A stretch of 64,000 bases of DNA from JBCBCP01 sp038530575 (lineage in GTDB: Bacteria > Pseudomonadota > Alphaproteobacteria > Rhodobacterales > Rhodobacteraceae). Both the position numbers and the translations under genes were made by a program. Below, piece after piece: positions 16,089-24,369 of this stretch (positions within the stretch are counted from its first letter, which is position 1; each line of letters starts with the position of its first letter). The stretch is taken from the NCBI GenBank assembly GCA_038530575.1, contig JBCBCP010000013.1:1-64000 (forward strand). The letters run 5' to 3'. A model generated the notes under the pieces. The model saw only the letters and a list, made by a program, of their open reading frames with translations. It did not search any database and was not told the origin of the DNA.

Positions 16089-17837
16089 ATGAACATCTCT
16101 TCCATCCTCGACTATATAGCCAACGGGCATATGGCCCTGCCTGAATTTCAGCGCGGCTACGTCTGGGGACGGGAGCAGGTGCGCGGGCTGTTTCAGTCGC
16201 TCTATCGCGGCCACCCGATTGGCTCGCTTCTCGTCTGGGCCACGGACGCATCTACAGCGGCGCATCGGGGTTAGGGCACGCTCGCGCCGGGTGTGGTCAA
16301 GCTGCTCCTCGACGGGCAGCAGCGCATTACGTCACTCTATGGTGTGATCCGGGGCAAGTCACCTCGTTTCTTTGATGGCAACGAAAAGGCGTTCACCGAT
16401 CTGCGCTTCAACCTTGAGACGGAAGAATTCGAGTTCTGGCAGCCGATCAAGATGCGCGACGATCCGCTCTGGATCGACGTAACCGAGCTGATGCAGCGGG
16501 GCAACGCGGCGCTGGGCGGCTACATCGCCGAGCTAAGCCAGAACCCCGATCACGCAGCAAAGGCGGGCGACTATGCCGGGCGGCTCAGCAAGCTCTTGGC
16601 CATCGCGGAAAAGCAGTTTCACATCGAAGAGGTGACCGGCGCAGACAAGACGCTCGACGTGGTGGTCGACATCTTTAACCGGGTGAACAGCGGCGGGACC
16701 AAGCTGAGCAAGGGCGACCTGGCACTGGCCAAGATCTGTGCCGATTGGCCCGAGGCCCGCGACACGATGAAGGGAAGCATCGCCCGGTGGCGCGGCGAAG
16801 GTTATGACTTCACGCTCGATTGGCTCTTGCGGTCGGTCAACACGGTGTTGACGGGTGAGGCCAAGTTTCTCTACCTGCATGACAAGGGCGCAGAGGACAT
16901 CGCGGGCGCGCTCAAGAGCGCTGTGCGCCACATCGACACCTGCCTCAACATGATCGGCGGGCGGCTCGGGCTGGACCATGAGCGGGTGCTGTTTGCGCGC
17001 TTCGCCATCCCGGTGATGGTCCGCTACCTTGATACCCATGGCGGGCGGCTCGACGAGAAGACGCGCGACAAGCTGCTGTTCTGGTATGTGCAGTCGGGCA
17101 TGTGGGGGCGCTATTCTGCCTCCACTGAAAGCACCATCGACAAGGACCTGGGCATCCTCGACCAGAGCGGCGGTGACCTCGACAAGCTGATTGCGGAACT
17201 ACGGCTGGGTCAGGGCGGGCTGAGGGTCGAGCCGGGCCACTTCCACAGCTGGAGCGTTGGCGCGCGCTTCTATCCCGTCCTCTACATGCTGACCCGCATG
17301 GCTGAGGCGCGGGATTGGGGGACGGGGCTGCCGCTCAAGTCAAGCCTGCTGGGACGGATGAACAAGCTGGAGGTGCATCACATCTTCCCCCGCGCGCGGC
17401 TCTACGAGGCGGATTATAGCAGGGCCGAAGTCAACGCACTGGCAAACTTCTGCTTCCTGACCAAGGACACCAACCTTGCGATCAGCGACCGCCGCCCCGA
17501 GGCGTATTTCCCCGAGATTGAGGCCGCCCATCCCGGCGCTCTGGCCTCGCAGTGGATACCGGATGACCCGACGCTGTGGCGCGTCGAGGCCTTCCGCGAC
17601 TTCCTAGAGGCCCGCAAGGTGCTGCTGGCCCAGGCGGCCAATACCTGCCTCGCATCCCTCCTACACGGTGAGACCGCGCTCCTGAGCGAGGGCCGCGCCG
17701 CGCGTCTGGTGGATCGCCCGCTCTTGGGTGGGATCGCCAGCGAGGAGGAGGCGCGCGCCCTAGACGAGATCAACGCCTGGGTCCTGTCGCAGGGCCTCGC
17801 TGCGGGTGAGATGCAATACGACTTTGTCGACCCCTAA
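16089..17837 (+). pseudogene. DUF262/DUF1524 (GmrSD-like) protein with in-frame stop
   Basis: The frame starts MNISSILDYIANGHMALPEFQRGYVW, the DUF262 opening, reaches TAG at 16272-16274, and resumes in the same frame with the DUF262 motif LLDGQQRITSLYGV. The C-terminal HNH (DUF1524) nuclease motif is LEVHHIFPRARLY followed by NFCFLTKDTNLAISDRRPEAYF. Proteins with this layout (GmrS/GmrD, BrxU) are nucleotide-dependent nucleases that attack modified phage DNA. As read, a 61-residue stub and a 515-residue fragment from GTG 16293, lacking the N-terminal part, would be made. It is cargo of the integrative element and probably a lost defence gene. Confidence 0.82.
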
Positions 17838-18041
17838 ACGGGCGCGCAACGCGCCATCCTCGACCTCGCCTGGCCCCAGGGCGTCCAATCCGAGCTGTCC
17901 GAGCCGGTTTGCGTGCTGCTGGATGAGGCGGCTGAGCTGATCTCACTTGCCAGCGCGGCGGGGTTCCGCTGTTTCACCGGCGTGGCTGAATTCCACGCCT
18001 ACGCCAAGCGACTGACTGCGCCGGACGTCGAGGCTGAATAG
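17838..18041 (+). pseudogene. In-frame coding remnant after the DUF262 gene
   Basis: Directly after the TAA at 17835-17837 the same frame stays open for 67 codons to TAG 18039-18041. The translation reads like real protein (AQRAILDLAWPQGVQSEL, VCVLLDEAAELISLASAAGF, FHAYAKRL). It could be the original C-terminus of the DUF262 protein cut off by a second nonsense codon, or the tail of a deleted neighbour. No start codon with a ribosome site is evident. Confidence 0.5.
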
Positions 18042-18360
18042 CCCCCCGCCCCCCCCCCAAAAAAAAAGAGGCCCCTCCCAGGTGCCCGGCGGGGCCGCGT
18101 CGCAATCCTAGAGCCGACGAGAGCAGTCCGCCCTTGTATTTTCTGGACCACCTCGTCGCGCGCGGGTGCGGGCAAGAACGGCCCAAAGCTGCCGTTCATC
18201 GCCAAAAGGGACCCTGCCTTGCAGCGCCCCCGAACCCGACCTTCGCGAATAATTCTGTAGTGAGTAACTCCACATAGCCAAAAGACAAAATAGACAAGCC
18301 ACCTATCTGGACAGACAAAAGTGGATGGTGAGACTACTCGATTTGAATTGTCCGCCTGTG
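18042..18360. other. Intergenic region between element genes and eda
   Basis: 319 bp. It opens with a C-run followed by an A-run (18042-18068) and a GGCCCC/GGGGCC-type hairpin near 18070-18097. The rest becomes AT-rich towards 18250-18350. Short minus-strand frames exist but none is convincing. No second copy of the tRNA-Gly fragment is present, so this is not the element's right end by that criterion. Confidence 0.45.
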
Positions 18361-19017
18361 CTAGGCAAAATCCAATGACAAGGATCCTGCCTCGCGTGCG
18401 AAGGCTTCAACCGCGGCCCAGTCGGCAGAGCGAACGCTTTGCGCTGGAGCGACCCAGCTGCCGCCTGCGCAGATGACATTGGGCAGGCTCAGGTAGGATC
18501 GGGCGTTTTCAGGGCTGATCCCGCCGGTGGGGCAAAATGCGATCTGCGGCAGCGGTGCGCCGATGGCCTTGAGCGCGGGCGCGCCGCCGGAGGCTTCGGC
18601 CGGGAAGAACTTCTGCATGTCATAGCCGCGCGCCAGCAGGCGCATCGCTTCGCTGGCGGTGGCGGCACCGGGCAGCAGGGGCAGGCCCTCCGCCTCGCAG
18701 GCCGCCAGTAGCGCATCCGTCGCGCCGGGCGAGACGCCGAATGTGGCCCCGGCTGCCTTGGCCGCGCGCACATCTTCGGGCGTGATCAGCGTGCCTGCAC
18801 CGACATGGCCACCTGGCACTTCGGCCATTGCAGCGATGGCATCGAGTGCGGCGGGTGTGCGAAGAGTTACCTCAAGCGCGGGCAGGCCACCTGCAACCAG
18901 CGCCTCCGCCAGCGGGCGGGCGTGGGCGATGTCTGCGATCACCAGCACGGGCACAATCGGGGCCAGCGCGCAGATCTCGCGGGTGCGGCGGCTGGCATCT
19001 TGGGGAGAGAGGGTCAT
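18361..19017 (-). CDS. eda: KDPG/KHG aldolase
   Basis: 218 residues, full length. It cleaves 2-keto-3-deoxy-6-phosphogluconate to pyruvate and glyceraldehyde 3-phosphate, the last step of the Entner-Doudoroff pathway. Family landmarks are PVLVIADIAHARPLAEAL, the catalytic glutamate region LEVTLRTP, GAGTLITPEDV and the Schiff-base lysine region DMQKFFPAEASGG, with the phosphate site PTGGISPEN. ATG 19017 overlaps the edd stop (ATGA) and has GAGG 8 bases upstream; a GTG two codons earlier is less likely. It is the last gene of the gap-zwf-edd-eda operon. Confidence 0.96.
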   Translation of the reverse strand: MTLSPQDASRRTREICALAPIVPVLVIADIAHARPLAEALVAGGLPALEVTLRTPAALDAIAAMAEVPGGHVGAGTLITPEDVRAAKAAGATFGVSPGATDALLAACEAEGLPLLPGAATASEAMRLLARGYDMQKFFPAEASGGAPALKAIGAPLPQIAFCPTGGISPENARSYLSLPNVICAGGSWVAPAQSVRSADWAAVEAFAREAGSLSLDFA

Positions 19018-20834
19018 GTGCACGACCTCGCAAAGATGGACGCGCCGGCGCTGGCGGGGCCGACGGTGCTGCGGAACATGGTGAAGAGGTCCCGGCCGGT
19101 GCCGACCGCATTGCCGGTCAGGTCAGCGGTCTCGGCGGGCCGGTCCATGAGGTCCGGCACCAGAACATCGAGCGTGCCGGCCACGGCGTCGACGCGCACC
19201 GTATCGCCGTCTCGGATGCAGGCTATCGGGCCGCCATCGACGGCCTCCGGGCTGACATGGATCGCCGCGGGCACCTTGCCGGACGCGCCAGACATGCGCC
19301 CGTCGGTCACCAACGCCACTTTCTGCCCGCGCCCCTGGCAGATCGACAGCAGCGGCGTCAGGCTGTGCAGTTCGGGCATGCCGTTGGCCTTGGGGCCCTG
19401 GAAGCGGACCACAACAACGACATCCTCGGTCAACTCGCCCGCCTTGAAGGCGGCCTTCACCGCCTCTTGGGTATGAAAGACGCGGGCCGGGGCCTCGACG
19501 ATGTGATGTTCGGGTGCCACGGCAGAGACCTTCATGACGGCGGTGCCAAGCGCGCCATCGAGGCGCTTGAGGCCACCGGTTGGCTGGAACGGATCGTGCG
19601 CGGGGCGCAGGATTTTTTCATTCAGGCTCTCTCCAGCGCCTGCGCGCCAACTGAGCGTTCCGTCCACGTAAACCGGCTCCTGTGTGTAGTGCTCCAGCCC
19701 TTTGCCCGCGACGGTGCGGGTGTCCGGGTGCAGCAGGCCCGCCTTCAAAAGCTGTCCGATCATGTAGCCGAGCCCCCCTGCGGCGTGGAAATGGTTCACG
19801 TCCGCGAGGCCATTGGGATAGACGCGCGCCATCAGCGGGACCACCTCGCTGAGGTCCGAGAAATCCTGCCAGTCGAGCACGATACCCCCCGCCCGCGCCA
19901 TCGCGACCAGGTGGATCAGAAGGTTGGTCGACCCACCCGTCGCGTGCAGACCGACGATGCCATTCACGAAAGCGCGTGCGTCCAGGATGTCGCAGACGGG
20001 CGTATAGTCGTTCCCGAGGGCGGAGAGGGCCAGCGCCCGTTTCGCGCCCTCGGCGGTCAGGGCGTCGCGCAGGCCGGTGTTCGGGGTCACGAAGCTGGCG
20101 CCGGGCAGGTGCAGGCCCATGAACTCCATCAGCATCTGGTTGGTATTGGCGGTGCCGTAGAAGGTGCAAGTGCCCGGGCCGTGATAGGCGGCCATTTCGG
20201 CGGCCATCAGGTCGTCGCGCCCGCATTCCCCGGCGGCGAATTTCTGGCGCACCTTTGCCTTTTCGTCATTGGCAAGCCCACTGGTCATCGGCCCCGCGGG
20301 CAGAAAGACAATGGGCAGGTGGCCGAAGCTTTGCGCCGCGATGACAAGGCCCGGGACGATCTTGTCGCAGACGCCCAGAAAGACCGCCGCGTCGAAGGTG
20401 TTGTGGCTCATGGCCACCGCCGCGGCCAGCGCGATCACGTCGCGGGAGAAAAGCGACAGCTCCATCCCCGCCTCGCCCTGGGTGACACCATCACACATGG
20501 CGGGCACGCCGCCCGCAACCTGCGCGGTGCCGCCTGCTGCGCGCGCGGCGGCGCGGATAAGGTCCGGGAACCGCTCGAACGGCTGATGCGCAGAGAGCAT
20601 GTCGTTGTACGCGGTGACAATCCCGAGATTACCCGCGCTGCCCGCCGCCAGCGCGCCCTTGTCCTCGCCCGACGCCGCGTAGGCATGGGCCTGCCCGCTG
20701 CAGGACAGATGCCCCCGGGCAGGGCCTTTCGACCGCGCTTCCGACATGGCCTTCAGGTAGGCGCCGCGCGGCCCCGCACTGCGTTCGATGATCCGATCGG
20801 TCACGCGGCGGACGGTGTCGTTAAGTGAGGTCAT
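19014..20834 (-). CDS. edd: 6-phosphogluconate dehydratase
   Basis: 606 residues, full length for Edd of the IlvD/Edd family. It dehydrates 6-phosphogluconate to KDPG with an Fe-S cluster. Typical segments are GIVTAYNDMLSAHQP, GGVPAMCDGVTQGEAGMELS, FLGVCDKIVPGL, the CTFYGTANTNQ box and VTDGRMSGASGKVPAAIH. ATG 20834 is chosen because CAGGAG lies 6-7 bases upstream. It follows zwf by 26 bp and overlaps eda. The 6-phosphogluconolactonase gene that usually sits beside zwf is absent from the operon. Confidence 0.97.
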   Translation of the reverse strand: MTSLNDTVRRVTDRIIERSAGPRGAYLKAMSEARSKGPARGHLSCSGQAHAYAASGEDKGALAAGSAGNLGIVTAYNDMLSAHQPFERFPDLIRAAARAAGGTAQVAGGVPAMCDGVTQGEAGMELSLFSRDVIALAAAVAMSHNTFDAAVFLGVCDKIVPGLVIAAQSFGHLPIVFLPAGPMTSGLANDEKAKVRQKFAAGECGRDDLMAAEMAAYHGPGTCTFYGTANTNQMLMEFMGLHLPGASFVTPNTGLRDALTAEGAKRALALSALGNDYTPVCDILDARAFVNGIVGLHATGGSTNLLIHLVAMARAGGIVLDWQDFSDLSEVVPLMARVYPNGLADVNHFHAAGGLGYMIGQLLKAGLLHPDTRTVAGKGLEHYTQEPVYVDGTLSWRAGAGESLNEKILRPAHDPFQPTGGLKRLDGALGTAVMKVSAVAPEHHIVEAPARVFHTQEAVKAAFKAGELTEDVVVVVRFQGPKANGMPELHSLTPLLSICQGRGQKVALVTDGRMSGASGKVPAAIHVSPEAVDGGPIACIRDGDTVRVDAVAGTLDVLVPDLMDRPAETADLTGNAVGTGRDLFTMFRSTVGPASAGASIFARSCT

Positions 20835-20860
20835 CTTCAAACTCCTGTCATGCGGTACGG

Positions 20861-22312
20861 TCAGGCGGCGATCTCGCGCCAGCGCCGCCCTTCCTTGTGT
20901 AGCAACATCAGCGCGTCTTCGGGCCCCGAACTGCCCGCATCGTAGGGCGCGGGAACATCACGCTGCGCCTGCCAGCGAGCGACGATGGGATCGACCCAGG
21001 CCCATGCGGCCTCCACCTCGTCGCCGCGCATGAACAGGGTCTGATCGCCCCGGATCACGTCCATGATCAGCCGCTCGTAAGCGTCCTGCGTGTCGGCCCC
21101 GGCCCCAAGCGCGTCGGCAAAGGTCATATCGAGCGAAACTTCAGCCAGGCGGAACCCGCCCAGACCAGGCTCCTTGATCGTGTTGCGCAGGGTGATGCCT
21201 TCGTCCGGCTGCAGGCGGATGATCATGGCGTTGCCGCGCTGGTTTGCCATGTCCGGAAAGATCATGTGCGGCGGACCCCGAAACACCACTGCGATCTCGG
21301 ACGTGCGGCTGCGCAGGCGCTTGCCCGTGCGCAGGTAGAACGGCGTGCCGGCCCAGCGCCAGTTACCAATGTTCACCTTCATCGCGATGAAGCTCTCGGT
21401 TGCGCTGTCCGGGTTTCCAGCGTCTTCGCGATAGCTTCCGCTGCCGCTATGCCCCCGGTACTGGCCGCGCACAATGTCGTCTTGCGCGACAGGCTCCAGC
21501 GCCTCGATCACCTTGACCTTTTCGTCCCGCACGGCGTTTGGTGTGAAGCGCGAGGGTGGCTCCATCGCGGTCAGGCACAGCAGTTGCATCAGATGGTTCT
21601 GCACCATGTCTCGCATTGCGCCGGAGCCGTCATAATAGGCCCCCCGCCCCTCGACGCCGAGGCTTTCGGCAACGGTGATCTGCACGTGGTCGATATGGCG
21701 CGCGTTCCACAGCGGCTCCCACAGCGCATTGGCAAAGCGCAGGGCCATGAGGTTCTGCACCGTTTCCTTGCCGAGGTAATGGTCGATCCGGTAGATTTGC
21801 CCTTCCTCGAAACTGGCGCGCAGATCGGCGTTCAGCGCTTGAGCGGTGGCAAGGTCGTGGCCGAAAGGCTTTTCGACAACGATGCGGCTTTCGGCAGTGG
21901 CGAGGCCCTCTGCCTTGAGCTTCGCGGCAATCGGGCCGAAGAGCATCGGGGCGACGGACAGATAGAAGGCGCGTACGGTGTCCGCGCGCAGGTGGCGTCC
22001 CAGCGCAGCCCACCCGGCATCGCCGGTCGCATCGACCTGTTCGTAGTGCAGCGTGGCAAGGAAGTCCGTCAGGTCCGCCTGCGACCGCGCTGCTTCGGGC
22101 GCGAATTCGAGCAGGCTTGCGCGCACCATCTCTGCGAACGCCTCTGGCGTCACGTCTGCGCGCGCGGCCCCGATGATCCGGGCCTCCCGCGGCATCTGTC
22201 CCACGGCAAATCGGTGGAACAGGCCGGGGATGATCTTGCGCCGCGCCAGATCACCCGTTGCACCGAAAAGCACGAGGTCGAATGGCCGGGTTGGGATGAC
22301 GCGCGAAACCAT
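20861..22312 (-). CDS. zwf: Glucose-6-phosphate 1-dehydrogenase
   Basis: 483 residues, full length. It oxidises glucose 6-phosphate to 6-phosphogluconolactone with NAD(P)+. The dinucleotide-binding start LVLFGATGDLARRK and the active-site signature YRIDHYLGKETVQN are both present, and the C-terminal domain ends normally (AQRDVPAPYDAGSSGPEDA). It starts three bases after the gap stop and precedes edd. Second gene of the gap-zwf-edd-eda operon, feeding the Entner-Doudoroff route. Confidence 0.97.
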   Translation of the reverse strand: MVSRVIPTRPFDLVLFGATGDLARRKIIPGLFHRFAVGQMPREARIIGAARADVTPEAFAEMVRASLLEFAPEAARSQADLTDFLATLHYEQVDATGDAGWAALGRHLRADTVRAFYLSVAPMLFGPIAAKLKAEGLATAESRIVVEKPFGHDLATAQALNADLRASFEEGQIYRIDHYLGKETVQNLMALRFANALWEPLWNARHIDHVQITVAESLGVEGRGAYYDGSGAMRDMVQNHLMQLLCLTAMEPPSRFTPNAVRDEKVKVIEALEPVAQDDIVRGQYRGHSGSGSYREDAGNPDSATESFIAMKVNIGNWRWAGTPFYLRTGKRLRSRTSEIAVVFRGPPHMIFPDMANQRGNAMIIRLQPDEGITLRNTIKEPGLGGFRLAEVSLDMTFADALGAGADTQDAYERLIMDVIRGDQTLFMRGDEVEAAWAWVDPIVARWQAQRDVPAPYDAGSSGPEDALMLLHKEGRRWREIAA

Positions 22313-22315
22313 CGC

Positions 22316-23347
22316 TCAGCCCGCCAGTAAGTGCAGGCTGTCGCCCTGCAGCAGCGCGCCGATATGGCGGCTGGTGTCGATCATCCGGTTCGAAAAGCCC
22401 CATTCATTGTCATACCAGCTGACCACCCGGATGAGGCCTCCTTCGGTCACCGACGTCTGTGCAGCGGCAAAGCAGGACGAATGAGGGTCGTGATTGAAAT
22501 CGACCGATACCAGCGGGTCTTCCTCGTAAGACAAGATGCCCGCCAGATCGCCCTGGGCCGCGTCCTGGACGGCTGCGTTGACCGCCTCGCGCGTTGCGCG
22601 CCGTTCGGGCACGAAGGACAGGTCGACCAGCGACACGTTGGGCGTCGGCACGCGCACCGCAGACCCTTCGAGCCGCCCGGCCAGATGGGGCAGCACGAGC
22701 GAGATAGCCCGCGCCGCGCCCGTGGAGGTCGGAACCATGCTGATAGACGCCGCCCGCGCGCGGTAGAGGTCCTTGTGCGGGGCATCGTGGCTGGGCTGAT
22801 CGCCGGTGAACGAATGCACCGTCGTCATGTAACCCGTGCGGATGCCGAATGCGTCATCCAGCACCTTCGCCAGCGGGGCAAGGCAGTTGGTGGTGCACGA
22901 CGCGTTCGAGACGATCACGTCCTCCGCCGTCAAATCCATGTGGTTCACGCCGAAGACGACCGTGCGATCCGCGTCCTTGCCGGGAGCCGAAATCAACACG
23001 CGGCGCGACCCGTTTTGCAGGTGCTGCGCGGCCTTTTCGCGGTCGGTGAAAAGGCCTGTGCATTCGAGCGCGACGTCGACATCCCGCCACGGCAGGTCCG
23101 CCGGGTTCCGTTCCGCCGTCATCCGGATGGTGTGGCGCCCGACCTTGAGCGTGCTCCCCTCCAGTTGAACCGGCGCGGCGAGGCGCCCGTGCACACTGTC
23201 ATATTTCAGCAGGTGGGCCAGCGTTTCGGGCGAAGTCAAATCGTTGATGGCGATGACTTGCAGGTCGCGCACGTCGTTTTCCACGAGGGCGCGCAGCACA
23301 CCGCGCCCGATGCGTCCGAACCCGTTGATTGCGATCTTGGTTGTCAT
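22316..23347 (-). CDS. gap: Glyceraldehyde-3-phosphate dehydrogenase, type I
   Basis: 343 residues, slightly longer than the usual 333. NAD-binding start AINGFGRIGRGVLRAL; active-site cysteine C151 in SNASCTTNCLAPL; further signatures HSFTGDQPSHDAPHKD, STGAARAISLVLP and WYDNEWGFSNRM. It oxidises glyceraldehyde 3-phosphate made by Eda. Its position as first gene of an Entner-Doudoroff operon suggests a dedicated, sugar-induced copy beside any housekeeping gap or cbb-linked gap. A palindrome fitting a LacI-type operator lies 37 bp upstream of its start. Confidence 0.96.
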   Translation of the reverse strand: MTTKIAINGFGRIGRGVLRALVENDVRDLQVIAINDLTSPETLAHLLKYDSVHGRLAAPVQLEGSTLKVGRHTIRMTAERNPADLPWRDVDVALECTGLFTDREKAAQHLQNGSRRVLISAPGKDADRTVVFGVNHMDLTAEDVIVSNASCTTNCLAPLAKVLDDAFGIRTGYMTTVHSFTGDQPSHDAPHKDLYRARAASISMVPTSTGAARAISLVLPHLAGRLEGSAVRVPTPNVSLVDLSFVPERRATREAVNAAVQDAAQGDLAGILSYEEDPLVSVDFNHDPHSSCFAAAQTSVTEGGLIRVVSWYDNEWGFSNRMIDTSRHIGALLQGDSLHLLAG

Positions 23348-23383
23348 GACCTGTCTCCTGTGCTTGATGCGATGAGATGTTTG

Positions 23384-23395
23384 GTTAGCGCTAAC
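23384..23395. promoter_or_regulatory. LacI-type operator upstream of gap
   Basis: Perfect 12-bp palindrome GTTAGCGCTAAC with a central CG, the form used by LacI-family repressors. It lies between the end of the fructokinase gene and the start of gap. The LacI-type regulator at 30164-31210 is the obvious candidate to bind it; a similar half site (TGTTAGC) occurs just upstream of that regulator's own gene near 31219-31225. Confidence 0.7.
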
Positions 23396-23436
23396 ATTTT
23401 GGTGTGACGATTTGAATACAGCCTCGTCTTCAGGCC

Positions 23437-23461
23437 TTTAGTTCAGTTTAGTTCAGTTCAG
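23437..23461. repeat. Short direct repeat at the 3' end of the fructokinase gene
   Basis: The 10-bp unit TTTAGTTCAG is repeated in tandem, followed by TTCAG, across the stop codon of the fructokinase gene. Slippage here would alter the C-terminal residues only. Confidence 0.6.
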
Positions 23462-24368
23462 ATCGGAAGGGCGGATTTGCGCCGGCGCGTGACACCGTGA
23501 CTGCCGCGACCTTTGCCGCGAGGGTCAAGGCCATTTCAAGGTCGGCGGGGCCGATGGCCGCCAACCCTGCCTTGGTCAGGTGGCCGCCTGCCTGAAGGCT
23601 GGCCAGCAGCCCGGCGTTGAACGTGTCACCTGCGCCGACGGTATCGACGACTTTTGTGGTGTTGGCTTGGACATGCACGGGGGGATGCGTCTTGGTAAAG
23701 CCAGTGGCGCCGTCCGCGCCCCGCGTGACAATGACCAGATCGAGACCCAACGCCAGCAACGCAACGGCCTTGCTCTCTAGCGATTGGTCCGTGCCAATGA
23801 TCCAAGCCAAATCCTCATCCGAAACTTTCACGATGTCGGCGGCGGCCAGCATTGTGTTCAGGCGCGCGCGGTAGCGGGCCTCGTCCGCGATGAACCCGGC
23901 CCGGATGTTGGGGTCGATCATCACGACGCGGCCCGTGCCTTGGGTTGCCAGCAGATGCGCATAGCCGTCCGCACAGGGCTCACAAGCCAGGCTAATGCCG
24001 CCGAAAAACAGGGTGCGCACCGCATCCGGCAGCGCTGGCATGTCACCTGCGGTCATCATCCGCCCGGCCGAGTTTTCATCAAAGAAACTGTAGCTTGCCG
24101 CGCCATCCGTCAGTTTGACAAAGGCCAGCGTGCTGGGCCTGTCCGAGACGACGGCCAAACCGGCCTCCACATGGCTGGCCGATAGGGCCGCGCGCAGCTG
24201 ATCGCCAAACATGTCCGTCGATAGCCCGGTCAGGAGGCCGACAGACGCGTCCAGACGGCCCAGCGCAACGGCGGTGTTGAAGACCGCGCCGCCGGGATGC
24301 GGCACAAAGCCTGCGCCGCCCGGGGGCGGGATCATGTCGATCAGAGCCTCACCGCAGCACAAGATCAT
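23448..24368 (-). CDS. Fructokinase, PfkB family
   Basis: 306 residues, normal for ribokinase-type fructokinases. It starts MILCCGEALIDMIPPPGGAG, has the N-terminal GG substrate site (HPGGAVFNTAVALGRL) and the C-terminal PfkB signature with catalytic aspartate DTVGAGDTFNAGLL. Expected reaction: fructose plus ATP to fructose 6-phosphate. The start is set at ATG 24368, one base after the stop of the mannitol dehydrogenase gene; an upstream extension to 24416 is antisense artefact. In this operon it would phosphorylate the fructose produced by mannitol or sorbitol oxidation. Confidence 0.9.
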   Translation of the reverse strand: MILCCGEALIDMIPPPGGAGFVPHPGGAVFNTAVALGRLDASVGLLTGLSTDMFGDQLRAALSASHVEAGLAVVSDRPSTLAFVKLTDGAASYSFFDENSAGRMMTAGDMPALPDAVRTLFFGGISLACEPCADGYAHLLATQGTGRVVMIDPNIRAGFIADEARYRARLNTMLAAADIVKVSDEDLAWIIGTDQSLESKAVALLALGLDLVIVTRGADGATGFTKTHPPVHVQANTTKVVDTVGAGDTFNAGLLASLQAGGHLTKAGLAAIGPADLEMALTLAAKVAAVTVSRAGANPPFRSELN

Positions 24369-24369
24369 G

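Noticed and set aside
16272..16274. Stop-codon readthrough or recoding of TAG in the DUF262 gene
   Set aside because: The neighbouring genes carry both TAA and TAG disruptions plus frameshifts, which points to general decay rather than a recoding system.
17999..18302. Short minus-strand frames between the DUF262 remnant and eda
   Set aside because: They read through homopolymer runs and GC hairpins, with no ribosome site, and overlap the coding remnant on the other strand.
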